The notes beneath the pieces were generated by a model, which was not told the DNA's origin, did no database searches, and worked only from the letters and a program-made list of their open reading frames with translations. The translations under genes were made by a program, and so were the position numbers. From Marininema halotolerans (GTDB lineage Bacteria > Bacillota > Bacilli > Thermoactinomycetales > DSM-45169), in the NCBI RefSeq assembly GCF_900116235.1, contig NZ_FPAA01000012.1:23543-87542 (forward strand): DNA of 64,000 nucleotides, given 5' to 3'. Position 1 is the stretch's first letter, and each line of letters opens with the position of its first letter. Below are positions 25,820-34,096 of this stretch, piece by piece.

Positions 25820-26912
25820 AGTAGCGATTTTAGGAATTGGTTTGATTGGCGGTTCTCTTGCTTTATGCATCAAAGAGCGCACGGACTGGGTCGTTTCCGG
25901 TTATGATACCTCTGAGGAAAGTTTGGCACTGGCTACCTCGGCGGGTATGATTGATCGCGGGTATACCCACTTAGCAGAAGCAATCGCTGATGCAGACATT
26001 CTTGTTCTAGCGGTTCCGGTGAATGCGGCAAAGGAGCTTTTAAATCAAGTGGCAATGTTGCCGTTAAAGGAAGGGTGCATCATCACAGATGTAGGCAGTA
26101 CCAAAGGAGAAATTGTTGCCCATGCGAGGGAATTGAAGGGACTGCCTGCTACGTTTATCGGGGGTCATCCGATGGCAGGTTCCCACCATTCTGGGGTACA
26201 AGCAAGCCACTCCTTACTTTTCGAGAATGCTTACTATGTGCTAACGCCTTTACCGAATACACCATTAGCGGATGTGGAAAGGCTTTCCCGATTATTAACC
26301 ATTGCAACACGAGCAAAGCTGGTGATGATGGATCCACGATATCATGATGAGGTCGTTGGAGCGATTAGTCATCTCCCTCATATCATTGCTTCTGGTTTAG
26401 TCAACCAAATTAGCCGGTATAACGAGCAGAATGAATGGTATTATCGTCTAGCAGCAGGAGGGTTTCGTGATTTGACGCGAATTGCTGCGGCTCACCCCAT
26501 TATGTGGCGGGATATTCTTCTTTCCAATCGTGAAGCCATTCTTCCCTTGATGGATGATTGGATTGCTGAGATGAGCAACGCAAGGAAAGCGATCTTGGAT
26601 GCAGATGCGGATCAAATCGAATCCTTTTTTACGCGGGCGAAAATCAGCCGAGAAGGATTACCTGAACGTGTTCAAGGCGTTTTGCAATCATCCTATGAGT
26701 GTTATGTTGATGTACCCGATTCTCCTGGAATGATTGCAGGGGTGGCTCAGCTCTTGGCGGATGAAAAAATTAATTTGCAAAATATTGGTGTGATGGAAAA
26801 CCGTGAAGATCGAGCAGGTGTCCTTAGACTGGTGTTCGGTGATAGCGATCAACAACAGCGAGCTCGGGATGTATTAAAAAGAAAGAAGTTCCGCGTTTTC
26901 GATCTGGATTGA
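25812..26912 (+). CDS. tyrA: Prephenate dehydrogenase with ACT domain
   Basis: NAD(P)-dependent oxidative decarboxylation of prephenate for tyrosine. 366 residues. The Rossmann motif [10 protein letters not shown] starts the protein, [10 protein letters not shown] and [16 protein letters not shown] form the substrate site, followed by the helical dimerisation part. From about residue 298 an ACT domain follows ([20 protein letters not shown]), as in B. subtilis TyrA, fitting feedback control by an amino acid. Overlaps hisC; aroA follows. Confidence 0.96.
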   Translation: MSKVAILGIGLIGGSLALCIKERTDWVVSGYDTSEESLALATSAGMIDRGYTHLAEAIADADILVLAVPVNAAKELLNQVAMLPLKEGCIITDVGSTKGEIVAHARELKGLPATFIGGHPMAGSHHSGVQASHSLLFENAYYVLTPLPNTPLADVERLSRLLTIATRAKLVMMDPRYHDEVVGAISHLPHIIASGLVNQISRYNEQNEWYYRLAAGGFRDLTRIAAAHPIMWRDILLSNREAILPLMDDWIAEMSNARKAILDADADQIESFFTRAKISREGLPERVQGVLQSSYECYVDVPDSPGMIAGVAQLLADEKINLQNIGVMENREDRAGVLRLVFGDSDQQQRARDVLKRKKFRVFDLD

Positions 26913-26938
26913 ATATGGAGAAGGGTAGGCTACAATTG

Positions 26939-28237
26939 ATGCAACAATTAACGATGAAACCGGGAAATTCACTTCAAGGAACCGTTCAGGTACCTGGAGA
27001 TAAGTCGATTTCTCATCGATCAGTAATGTTTGGTGCCATTGCCCAGGGTACAACACGTGTGAAGGGGTTTCTTCCAGGAGCAGACTGTTTAGCAACGATT
27101 GCTTGTTTTCGAAACATGGGGGTTTCGATCACGCAAGAATCTCCTACATCATTAACCATAGAAGGGGCAGGATGGGAAGGACTGCATGAACCTAACCAAC
27201 TGCTTGATGTGGGAAATTCAGGGACAACGATTCGTTTGATGCTCGGCATTTTAGCAGGCCGTTCTTTTTATTCAGCAGTTGCTGGAGACGAATCGATTGC
27301 AAGACGCCCGATGGATCGTGTGCTTCATCCCCTTCGTGAGATGGGTGCGCAAGTGGATGGACGTCAAGGAGGGCGTTTTACGCCATTAGGTATTCGGGGT
27401 GGGGGTTTACAAGGGATTCGCTATCAAAGCCCAGTAGCGAGTGCACAGATTAAATCTTGTCTATTGTTAGCCGGTCTACAGGCCAAAGGAGAGACGGTTG
27501 TCGAAGAACCTTATCGATCACGGGATCACTCCGAACGGATGTTACGTGCATTTGGTGCGGAGGTCAATTCCTTCTCGGGGGGAGTTTCTGTACGAGGTGG
27601 GCAACAGCTATCGGGTAGGGAGGTGCGAGTGCCAGGGGATATCTCCTCTGCGGCGTTTCCGATGATTGCTGCTTTACTAGTGCCAGGGAGTCAAGTTACA
27701 CTCCAGGATGTGGGCGTCAACCCGACTCGGACGGGGATATTGGATGTTTTGAAAGCCATGGGTGCAACCATCGAGGTGAAGGAGACCGGGGAGTGGTGTG
27801 GAGAACCGGTAGGCGATATTACGATTTCGACATCTACCCTTTTTGGAACAGAGATCGGCGGGGAATTAATCCCCCGGTTGATAGATGAGATTCCCATTAT
27901 TGCGGTGGCAGCAACCCAGGCCAAAGGGAAGACCATTATTCGTGATGCAGCAGAGCTGAAGGTGAAAGAAACCAATCGCATTGCTGTGACTGCTGGGGAG
28001 TTGACCAAGCTAGGTGCACGGATTGAAGAGACGGAAGATGGCATGGTGATTGAAGGTGGAACGCCTCTAACTGGGGGAATTTGCGATAGCCGTGGAGACC
28101 ATCGTATTGGAATGGCAACAGCAATTGCTGGCTTGATCGCAAAGGGTGGAGTTACTGTACACAACGCGGATGCAATCAATGTTTCCTTCCCAGGCTTTTC
28201 AGAACTGATGTCCAGGTTGGGTAAGGTTCATTCTTAA
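26939..28237 (+). CDS. aroA: 3-phosphoshikimate 1-carboxyvinyltransferase (EPSP synthase)
   Basis: Makes EPSP from shikimate 3-phosphate and PEP, one step before chorismate synthase (aroE in B. subtilis). ATG 26939 is preceded by AAGGGTAGG at nine bases and gives 432 residues, the normal size; starts at 26909 (TTG) and 26915 (ATG) are alternatives. Motifs: [61 protein letters not shown] and GDHRIGMA. The GNSGTTIRL loop with Ala-free sequence suggests a class II type. Last gene of the aromatic supraoperon. Confidence 0.97.
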   Translation: MQQLTMKPGNSLQGTVQVPGDKSISHRSVMFGAIAQGTTRVKGFLPGADCLATIACFRNMGVSITQESPTSLTIEGAGWEGLHEPNQLLDVGNSGTTIRLMLGILAGRSFYSAVAGDESIARRPMDRVLHPLREMGAQVDGRQGGRFTPLGIRGGGLQGIRYQSPVASAQIKSCLLLAGLQAKGETVVEEPYRSRDHSERMLRAFGAEVNSFSGGVSVRGGQQLSGREVRVPGDISSAAFPMIAALLVPGSQVTLQDVGVNPTRTGILDVLKAMGATIEVKETGEWCGEPVGDITISTSTLFGTEIGGELIPRLIDEIPIIAVAATQAKGKTIIRDAAELKVKETNRIAVTAGELTKLGARIEETEDGMVIEGGTPLTGGICDSRGDHRIGMATAIAGLIAKGGVTVHNADAINVSFPGFSELMSRLGKVHS

Positions 28238-28274
28238 TGATAAAGAGAACGCACACGTTCTCTTTATCATTAAG
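28233..28274 (+). repeat. Perfect 19-bp inverted repeat at the end of aroA
   Basis: Arms 28233-28251 and 28256-28274 with a four-base loop (CACA); the aroA stop codon lies in the left arm. There is no T tract, so it may be an mRNA 3' stabiliser or a poor terminator. Confidence 0.8.
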
Positions 28275-28316
28275 ATCAGAATATTCTTATTCCTGTACAA
28301 TATTTAGAATAGATAG

Positions 28317-28345
28317 TTGACGGTGATGAACCCACCGCTTATACT
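28317..28345 (+). promoter_or_regulatory. Strong sigma-A promoter
   Basis: TTGACG (28317-28322), 17-base spacer, TATACT (28340-28345): one mismatch per hexamer at ideal spacing. Transcription should begin near 28352. No coding sequence follows for 310 bases. Confidence 0.85.
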
Positions 28346-28351
28346 AGGCTT

Positions 28352-28622
28352 ATAGGATGTGCCGTAACCCCTACCTCAGTCGTAACTAATGAGGTAGGCT
28401 TAGCAACAAAAACGGTTTTAACCGTGGGGCACACGGGGTTCGCTTGGGTATGATCCTATCAATCGATGGGAGCTTCCAAGAATCCCACAGCGAAAGCGCC
28501 TAACGGAATTTCCTTTGGGTGATTTCGCTGTGGGAGTGTCAAAGTATGGTTTCTCTCCACTCCTATCCATAAAATGCACGGTTGAGTGCGTACCGCCTGA
28601 TTCCACAGGCGGTTCTTTTTTT
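28352..28622 (+). ncRNA. Structured RNA of about 270 nt, unknown family
   Basis: The stretch lies between a near-consensus promoter and a strong terminator and has no convincing frame. A 5' domain is closed by TGTGCC/GGCACA (28358-28363 with 28428-28433) and holds two hairpins: CCTACCTCA/TGAGGTAGG (28370-28398) and ACGGTT/AACCGT (28412-28425). Next come CTTGG/CCAAG (28443-28480) around TCCTATC/GATGGGA, a 13-pair stem (28483-28495 with 28523-28535), TATGG/CCATA (28545-28571), GCAC/GTGC and the terminator stem. I find no 6S, SRP, tmRNA, RNase P or T-box hallmark. It is either a free small RNA or the leader of the membrane-protein gene at 28665, ending in an attenuator. The CCCAC...GTGGGAGT stem also recalls IS200/IS605 end RNAs. 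Confidence 0.6.
28592..28622 (+). terminator. Terminator of the structured RNA
   Basis: Arms ACCGCCTG (28592-28599) and CAGGCGGT (28606-28613), six-base loop, then TC and seven T. Confidence 0.9.
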
Positions 28623-28664
28623 GCTGGACTTGTCATATTCGTCTAAGAGGAGGAGGGAGAGAAA

Positions 28665-29189
28665 ATGAAAGGAAGCCGTCGAGGGTTATCGGTTGAGATT
28701 GGCTTTGTTTTAGCGATGGTGCTCATATTAAAAGAATGGGTATTCCCTTATTTCATCTGGCGCTTCTTTCCAACCGGAGATATGGCAGCCAAGATGGGCG
28801 AGTGGATGGTAATCATCGTGGGTGTGATCCTGTGTGTGATCTACCTTGGACTGGGATCAACATCGCGACAAATCTATCAATTAAGCCTTACCCAGGCGTT
28901 ACAAGTGTTTGCTCTTATCCATTTACCTCTATGGTTGATAGGTGGACTACCTCTTACTCTAATGAAACCTTTGACATGGATTCAGGAGGCAGGAAAGGCA
29001 TGGAGTCGACTGATCGGTGATGGCTTGCGGTTATTTGATCCCTCCCTTTCCATCGATCTGATGTTTTTATCGGCTTGGGTCGCGCTCTGTTTATTCCTTT
29101 GCGGACGCAACTTACGTGTGTCAGAGGAGGCATCAGGTAGGATCGATAACCAAGTTGGTAAGCGATCCGCCATGAATAAAAGGGATTGA
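28665..29189 (+). CDS. Membrane protein of unknown function, about four TM segments
   Basis: A 174-residue protein that I do not recognise. ATG 28665 follows AGGAGGAGGGAGAG at good distance. Hydrophobic segments lie at about residues 9-30, 44-63, 75-100 and 130-145; the C-terminal 28 residues are charged. There is no signal peptidase site or known motif. It stands where B. subtilis has ypiA but is unrelated to that TPR protein. The structured RNA with terminator directly upstream may control it. The next gene follows after 76 bases. Confidence 0.75.
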   Translation: MKGSRRGLSVEIGFVLAMVLILKEWVFPYFIWRFFPTGDMAAKMGEWMVIIVGVILCVIYLGLGSTSRQIYQLSLTQALQVFALIHLPLWLIGGLPLTLMKPLTWIQEAGKAWSRLIGDGLRLFDPSLSIDLMFLSAWVALCLFLCGRNLRVSEEASGRIDNQVGKRSAMNKRD

Positions 29190-29265
29190 TAAAATCCAAG
29201 ATAAGGTATTTTTTAATCCTCTGGAGGAAAAATAGGAAAGACGCATCTCCAGGGGAGGGAATTTA

Positions 29266-30426
29266 ATGAATTTAGCTGATCGTTTAACCTATGCCGATAT
29301 TGATCTTCTACAGCGAATGGCCAAACATTATGGTTGTGGACATGATGTTCATTCTAAAAAAGATTTGATCACCTCCCTTCTTCATCATCTCGCTGGGAAG
29401 AGTCGACTATCAGAAGAGTTTGCATGCTTGACTGACATTGAAAGACGGTTCTTACAACAGCTTTGTTTCGATAGCCGTGAGTGGTTTAATCATGAAGAGT
29501 TGCTGAGTAAAGGACGTGTGGCATTAGGAGGGAAGGAAGGAGAGCCGAGACGGTTGGTACTCTCTGCGTTACATAAGGGGTGGCTCTTTCCAGGCATCTC
29601 ACAACGGGAAAAAGATTTACTCCAAATGCCAAGCGATTTAAGGAATCGCTTTCTTCGTTTATTTTCAGACAGGGTTATGGGACGTGAAGAACCTCCTGTT
29701 TATCGAAATGAAGAGGGACTTTTTGTCGAAGATCTTGTGCAGTTTTGTTCTTTCTTATGTCGCCATGAAGTGCGCCTCAGTGCGGACGGGGGAATTTATC
29801 GGCAACAACAACGTCAGCTCTTTCAAACCTTTCATATTCAAGAAAGTCCGGTGGATAAAAAAGCCTGGCGTTTTGGATTTGGACGCAGTTATCATTTGTA
29901 TCCTGATCGTTTTGCTCTGATGTATGATTATGCATTTTTTAAAGGGTATATTGCAGAGGATACGATTGCAAATATTGTTCATCTAACTGAATTGGGCGTA
30001 CAGAAAATGACGGATTCCTTTAGAGAAGAAGGAAAGGAACTTTATCGTTTTTGGCTTCGTCTCTATAAAACCCCCCTTCCGCAACTCGCTTTAGTCGTAA
30101 AGTGGATTGAGCTGTTGTCCCGTGATACCTGGCAAAATGCAGAGGAAATCTATCAGGGTATCAACGAGTGGCTAAGCCCTTACTATTACGAAACAAAGGA
30201 GGATCTTTTTAATCGAATTCTTAAAATGATGCTCCATCTAGGGATGATTCGAATGGGAGAAGCAGACGTCGGAAGTCGGTTGATCGCAATGAACTTAACG
30301 GGTGTCCAGTGGGTTTCAGGCATTGCTGGATTTGCAGAAAAACGGTTAGCGAAAAGATGGTCAGAGCCCGTAGGTGGGCGCAATTTGCCTTTGCAAGAAG
30401 GGAATCGGGTGTCCGACATGGAATAA
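29266..30426 (+). CDS. Unknown protein, winged-helix-like, resembling helicase XPB/Ssl2 N-terminal region
   Basis: A 386-residue cytosolic protein. ATG 29266 is preceded by AGGGGAGGG. The pattern of short helices with conserved aromatic and charged residues (LTDIERRFLQQLCF, VLSALHKGWLFPG, NRILKMMLHLGMIRMG, SRLIAMNLTG) suggests several winged-helix units, as in the accessory N-terminal domain of bacterial XPB-like helicases, but there are no Walker or helicase motifs. I would not assign a function. It sits just before reoY; the hairpin at 30431 follows its stop. Codon usage looks like that of its neighbours. Confidence 0.65.
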   Translation: MNLADRLTYADIDLLQRMAKHYGCGHDVHSKKDLITSLLHHLAGKSRLSEEFACLTDIERRFLQQLCFDSREWFNHEELLSKGRVALGGKEGEPRRLVLSALHKGWLFPGISQREKDLLQMPSDLRNRFLRLFSDRVMGREEPPVYRNEEGLFVEDLVQFCSFLCRHEVRLSADGGIYRQQQRQLFQTFHIQESPVDKKAWRFGFGRSYHLYPDRFALMYDYAFFKGYIAEDTIANIVHLTELGVQKMTDSFREEGKELYRFWLRLYKTPLPQLALVVKWIELLSRDTWQNAEEIYQGINEWLSPYYYETKEDLFNRILKMMLHLGMIRMGEADVGSRLIAMNLTGVQWVSGIAGFAEKRLAKRWSEPVGGRNLPLQEGNRVSDME

Positions 30427-30430
30427 AAAT

Positions 30431-30469
30431 ATAAGCCTCTATCAAGATTATCCGAAAATCTGAGAGGCT
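30431..30469 (+). terminator. Hairpin after the winged-helix-like gene
   Basis: Outer arms AAGCCTCT/AGAGGCTT with an inner AGATT/AATCT stem. A T tract is lacking, so it is a weak terminator or a 3' stability element. Confidence 0.45.
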
Positions 30470-30532
30470 TCCTGCGTATATTAAGAACAAAGTTCACAAT
30501 ATTCTCATCGATCCAGATGGGGGGGATAGGTT

Positions 30533-31084
30533 ATGATGGGTGATTGCGTGACAGTCTCAGAAAAAAAAGAATTTATTCAGTGGTTTTTAAACCGCTTCGA
30601 ACTGCAAAAACGCGAGGCGGCGTGGCTACTCAACTATCTCTGCTCAGATGTGGAACTTCTCGAGCGCACCCATTTTGTCGAAAGCCTTCGGCAACTTCCT
30701 AAGACCCTGCTGATTTCTACGCGGTGTATTCAAATGACGCCTTTTAAATTTACGAAAAACAAACGGGTGAGTTCTGATGTTGAGACAGCCTTCTACGATA
30801 TCCGTTCATGCCCGAAGGAAGATCTTTTTATCAGTCTCTATTTTAATGATCGATCAAGTTGTCCAGAATATGCTGCTGTTTTAGAAGGAAACCCCATGGA
30901 AAAGCAGGATCTCGTCCAAGACACCTTGTACAGTTTATATGCTGAGTTGGTATTGGATCAATCGATACGAGATTTTAAGGAAAAAAATCTTTACCGTAGG
31001 ATTGATGAAGCATTGGCCTCGGGTGATCGAAAGCAATTTTTACAATTAACCGAACAATGGATCAGAATCGTGGAAAATGAGTGA
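30533..31084 (+). CDS. reoY: ReoY (YpiB-type) protein
   Basis: A 183-residue protein matching YpiB/ReoY of Bacillus: VSEKKEFIQWFLNRFELQKR at the N-terminus, AAWLLNYLCSDVELLERTHFVE, then STRC and a C-terminal helical part. ReoY, with ReoM, is known to steer ClpCP degradation of MurA and so peptidoglycan synthesis. ATG 30533 follows GGGGGGATAGGTT; ATG 30536 and GTG 30548 are possible too. Its place before ypiF and qcrA repeats the B. subtilis order, which supports the call. A terminator follows. Confidence 0.9.
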   Translation: MMGDCVTVSEKKEFIQWFLNRFELQKREAAWLLNYLCSDVELLERTHFVESLRQLPKTLLISTRCIQMTPFKFTKNKRVSSDVETAFYDIRSCPKEDLFISLYFNDRSSCPEYAAVLEGNPMEKQDLVQDTLYSLYAELVLDQSIRDFKEKNLYRRIDEALASGDRKQFLQLTEQWIRIVENE

Positions 31085-31096
31085 GAGTTCCGATAT

Positions 31097-31124
31097 AATG
31101 CCCGGTAGAGGCCGGGCATTTTTA
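31097..31124 (+). terminator. Terminator after reoY
   Basis: Arms ATGCCCGG (31098-31105) and CCGGGCAT (31112-31119) with a six-base loop and five T. Confidence 0.9.
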
Positions 31125-31159
31125 TATGGGATGACCATTGATGAAATGAGGAATTTTTC

Positions 31160-31624
31160 ATGCGGTTGACTAAGTTGGCACAGGATGAGTGGTTGCGTTC
31201 AGCTCCCTTTGTGGATACACTCCTCATCCCAGTTTATCGAATTGGAATGACCGATAAAAACCCCGATCTCGATGAGGCAAAGTTTACTGAAAAGATTGCA
31301 CGAGGCGTTGAGCAAGAGTTAACGGGCCGACTTTTGTTGATGCCCGCTGTTCCCTATGGAGCCGAAAAAAATGTTTTTCTTCACTATGTTAACGATGTGA
31401 TTCGGCAGTTTTCGTCTTCCGGTTTTCACTATTGTTTCGTAATCGGAAGAGACTCGATTTTTTCTAATGGGTTGGCGTTAAACCATGGGGGATGCGGTTG
31501 GATTCCCATCCATTCAGGGGCCTCGTCCGAGAGTGACGATGGCGTAACGAAGGTTGTTGAAGGAATTATAGGCATGTGGGATTCGGTTCAGGGGAATGAT
31601 GGAAGGGAGTTTGGGAAAAAGTAA
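31160..31624 (+). CDS. ypiF: YpiF-like protein (DUF2487)
   Basis: A 154-residue protein of unknown function that stands before qcrA as ypiF does in B. subtilis. The N-terminal DEWLRSAPFVDTLLIPVYRI fits the DUF2487 pattern (sequence with FVDT-LIP), followed by LTGRLLLMPAVPYG. No membrane segment or known catalytic motif. ATG 31160 follows GATGAGGA. The qcr promoter starts within 40 bases of its stop, so it is a separate unit between reoY and qcr. Confidence 0.82.
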   Translation: MRLTKLAQDEWLRSAPFVDTLLIPVYRIGMTDKNPDLDEAKFTEKIARGVEQELTGRLLLMPAVPYGAEKNVFLHYVNDVIRQFSSSGFHYCFVIGRDSIFSNGLALNHGGCGWIPIHSGASSESDDGVTKVVEGIIGMWDSVQGNDGREFGKK

Positions 31625-31661
31625 CTCTTGCATCCTAAGTTGATTCCTGGAGTGCCTGTTC

Positions 31662-31691
31662 TTGACAGGGATTGAGACGGTTGGCTATCAT
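31662..31691 (+). promoter_or_regulatory. qcrA: Sigma-A promoter of qcrABC
   Basis: Perfect TTGACA (31662-31667), 18-base spacer, TATCAT (31686-31691). A small hairpin CGGTTA/TAACCG lies in the leader just before the gene. Confidence 0.82.
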
Positions 31692-31764
31692 GGTTATGTC
31701 CTAGCATTACATACGGATTCCGGTCCGGTTAAGGGTAACCGCATAGAGGGAGGTCGGACGAGTC

Positions 31765-32277
31765 TTGAGCGAGCACAAACAGACGAAGTCGGGGATGTCG
31801 CGCCGTAAGTTTTTGACTTATACCATCGCGAGTACCGCCGGTTTCCTCGGTTCTGGTATGTTGTTTCCAATGGTACGTTTTGCAATTGATCCGCTTCTAC
31901 AAAAAGGAACGGATACAAAATTTGTCGATGTTGGTTCTGTAAGCGATTTCGGAAACAAACCTAAGATTGTGGAATTTCGCATTCAGCGAAATGATGGGTG
32001 GTACAAGGAAAAAGGCGGGGAGAAAGCGACTGCCTGGGTAATGAAAAATGGTAGTGAGATTCTTGCGTTATCTCCCATCTGTAAGCACCTGGGGTGCACA
32101 GTGAAATGGGAGGGTGGAGGTAACACGGACGTGTTCTACTGTCCTTGCCACGGTGGAATGTACACGAAAGACGGTGTCAATGTTCCAGGCACACCACCTC
32201 CTAAACCCCTCGATGTATACGCAACAAAAATTGAGGGTGGAAGATTATTTCTGGGTGCAGTCAAAGAACGAGGGTAA
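31765..32277 (+). CDS. qcrA: Menaquinol:cytochrome c reductase iron-sulfur subunit (Rieske)
   Basis: Rieske [2Fe-2S] subunit of the cytochrome bc (b6f-like) complex in the cell membrane. 170 residues. A TTG start gives an N-terminus like that of B. subtilis QcrA with a twin-arginine-like SRRKFLTY followed by one membrane anchor. Cluster ligands are CKHLGCTV (Cys, His region) and YCPCHGGMY. GGGAGGT lies about ten bases before the TTG; ATG eleven codons on has no ribosome site. First gene of the qcrABC operon. Confidence 0.96.
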   Translation: MSEHKQTKSGMSRRKFLTYTIASTAGFLGSGMLFPMVRFAIDPLLQKGTDTKFVDVGSVSDFGNKPKIVEFRIQRNDGWYKEKGGEKATAWVMKNGSEILALSPICKHLGCTVKWEGGGNTDVFYCPCHGGMYTKDGVNVPGTPPPKPLDVYATKIEGGRLFLGAVKERG

Positions 32278-32292
32278 GGGGGGAGAAGAACC

Positions 32293-32964
32293 ATGTTAAA
32301 AAATACTTATGAATGGTTGGATAAACGGCTCGATATTACACCGATGTGGCGTGATATCGCTGACCACGAAGTACCCGAACATGTGAACCCTGCCCATCAT
32401 TTTTCAGCGTTCATCTATTGTTTTGGTGGGCTTACTTTCTTTATTGTTGTGATTCAAATTTTATCAGGCATGTTTCTCGCTCTTTACTATGTCCCAGATA
32501 TTCAAAACGCCTGGAAAAGTGTTGACTACTTACAAAATGAAATCGCTTTCGGTCAGATTGTACGGGGGATGCATCACTGGGGAGCGAGTGTATCAATCGT
32601 GATGTTATTCCTTCATACGTTAAGGGTCTTTTTCACAGGATCGTACAAACATCCACGGGAATTTAACTGGGTGATCGGGATGTCGATCTTTTTTGTCATG
32701 TTGGGTCTTGGATTTACAGGCTACTTACTCCCTTGGGATAATAAAGCCTACTTTGCAACAAAAGTTGGGATTCAAATTGCCGCAAGTGTCCCTGTGATTG
32801 GAAGTGCCATCGCGACCTTCCTGCAAGGGGGAGAAATTGTTGGTGCGCAGACACTTGCTCGATTCTTTGCTCTGCATGTCTTCTTCCTCCCAGCTATTTT
32901 GCTTCTTCTCTTGGGAGTTCATTTTGTTTTAATTCGTCGACAGGGTATTTCAGGTCCGCTATAA
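32293..32964 (+). CDS. qcrB: Menaquinol:cytochrome c reductase cytochrome b subunit
   Basis: Cytochrome b6-type subunit, 223 residues, with four membrane helices and two pairs of haem-binding His in MHHWGASVSIVMLFLHTLRV and the later ALHVFFLPAILLLLLGVHFV. It covers the N-terminal half of cytochrome b; the rest (subunit IV part) is in QcrC, as in Bacillus. ATG 32293 follows GGGGGGAGAA. Confidence 0.97.
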   Translation: MLKNTYEWLDKRLDITPMWRDIADHEVPEHVNPAHHFSAFIYCFGGLTFFIVVIQILSGMFLALYYVPDIQNAWKSVDYLQNEIAFGQIVRGMHHWGASVSIVMLFLHTLRVFFTGSYKHPREFNWVIGMSIFFVMLGLGFTGYLLPWDNKAYFATKVGIQIAASVPVIGSAIATFLQGGEIVGAQTLARFFALHVFFLPAILLLLLGVHFVLIRRQGISGPL

Positions 32965-32989
32965 GTCTGACAGGTGAGGGGTGAAAACC

Positions 32990-33793
32990 ATGGCACATCA
33001 TCATGATAACGACAAAGAAATCCATTATGTTGGGGACTCACGGGTGGTACAGAAGACGGAACGATTGGTTCCCAAGGATTATTCCGAATTTCCGGGTAAG
33101 ACCGAGGCCTTCTTTCCGAACTTCCTTCTAAAGGAATGGATGGTTGCGGTTGTTGTACTCGTTGGATTTATGGCACTGGTAATGGCTGAAGAGCCACCAT
33201 TGGGTGCTCAAGCGGATCCGACGAATACCGGCTTTCTACCCGTTCCTGACTGGTACTTCTTGTTTCTCTATGAACTTCTAAAATTCAAATGGGCTTCCGG
33301 TCCCTATGTAGTGGTTGGTACCGTGATTGTCCCTATGCTAGCCTTTGGCTCTTTGTTCCTCGTTCCATGGCTCGATACAGGAAAAGAGCGTCGTCCGATG
33401 AAACGTCCAGTTACCATTGGAATTATGTTTCTCGCCTTAATTGGTTCGGTGGTACTTACGTGGGTAGCATGGGATGAGCATGAGAAGCAACTCGCTTCCC
33501 TGCCAAAAGGGGAAGCAGAAGCGAAGATTGTTGACCAGAAGGATCCGGCTTTTGACATCTACAAAAACAATGCGTGTGTAAACTGTCATGGTCAAAAGCT
33601 AGAAGGTCTTCAAGGTCCCCCTTTACGTGGTGTGGGAGATGCATATACGCCTGACGAAATTATCTCCATCATGAATGAAGGGAAAGGCAAGATGCCTGCA
33701 GGGATGTTCCAAGGAACTGCGCTAGAGAAGGAGCAACTAGCGGATTGGTTAGCCAAGCAGAAAACAGGCAGGAAGATGTCAGAAGAACAGTAA
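32990..33793 (+). CDS. qcrC: Menaquinol:cytochrome c reductase cytochrome c subunit (subunit IV-cytochrome c fusion)
   Basis: 267 residues. The N-terminal part has three membrane helices like subunit IV of b6f (region with PDWYFLFLYELLKFKWASG), and the C-terminal domain is a class I cytochrome c with haem motif CVNCHG and distal Met in GKMPAGMF. Start chosen at ATG 32990 behind GAGGGGTG; GTG 32981 is an alternative. Fusion of subunit IV with cytochrome c is typical for Bacillus QcrC. Confidence 0.96.
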   Translation: MAHHHDNDKEIHYVGDSRVVQKTERLVPKDYSEFPGKTEAFFPNFLLKEWMVAVVVLVGFMALVMAEEPPLGAQADPTNTGFLPVPDWYFLFLYELLKFKWASGPYVVVGTVIVPMLAFGSLFLVPWLDTGKERRPMKRPVTIGIMFLALIGSVVLTWVAWDEHEKQLASLPKGEAEAKIVDQKDPAFDIYKNNACVNCHGQKLEGLQGPPLRGVGDAYTPDEIISIMNEGKGKMPAGMFQGTALEKEQLADWLAKQKTGRKMSEEQ

Positions 33794-33804
33794 TTGAAGT
33801 AATT

Positions 33805-33828
33805 CCCCCGGCTTCGGCCGGGTTTTTC
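33805..33828 (+). terminator. Terminator after qcrC
   Basis: Six-pair stem CCCGGC/GCCGGG closed by a TTCG tetraloop, then TTTTT. Confidence 0.92.
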
Positions 33829-33831
33829 TTT

Positions 33832-33930
33832 ATGTCAGTCGGCTGTGATAAATGTTTTTTCGAGAAAGGCGTTCATAAGTGTGATCAAGTGATCGTTCCG
33901 AATGGAAAGTGCTATGTAAATAAGAAATGA
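33832..33930 (+). CDS. Possible 32-residue Cys-rich peptide
   Basis: A short frame between two terminators, product MSVGCDKCFFEKGVHK followed by CDQ...GKCYVNKK, with four Cys in a CxxC plus C...C layout that could bind a metal. There is no proper ribosome site (the ATG lies in the tail of the qcrC terminator), so it may be only a chance frame. In its favour, its stop codon lies directly before a second terminator stem. Confidence 0.25.
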   Translation: MSVGCDKCFFEKGVHKCDQVIVPNGKCYVNKK

Positions 33931-33977
33931 AGGGGTCGGGAGCGATCGGTAACGTTTCCTGATTCCTTCATTTTTCT
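33925..33977 (+). terminator. Second terminator downstream of qcrC
   Basis: Arms AAATGAAGG (33925-33933) and CCTTCATTT (33965-33973), long partly structured loop, followed by T-rich bases. Confidence 0.65.
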
Positions 33978-34096
33978 TATGGGAATTTTGTCATGAGGTT
34001 CCGCAATTCTAGATCGATTGCGTCCTTTTATTCATGGAGCGGACAGGCTACGCATAGAAATGATAGTAAAGTGGTGGGTGGATGGAGGTACGTTCC

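Noticed and set aside
28586..28600. GCGTACCGCC in the structured RNA, like a T-box
   Set aside because: The invariant UGGN bulge is missing and the bases are simply the terminator arm; no specifier domain.
28352..28622. 6S, SRP, tmRNA or RNase P identity for the structured RNA
   Set aside because: No central-bubble rod, no GGAA-type SRP loop, no tRNA-like 3' end or tag frame, no AGGAAAGUCC core.
28418..28636. Minus-strand 72-residue frame across the structured RNA
   Set aside because: It covers the terminator and stems, has no ribosome site and does not look like a protein family.
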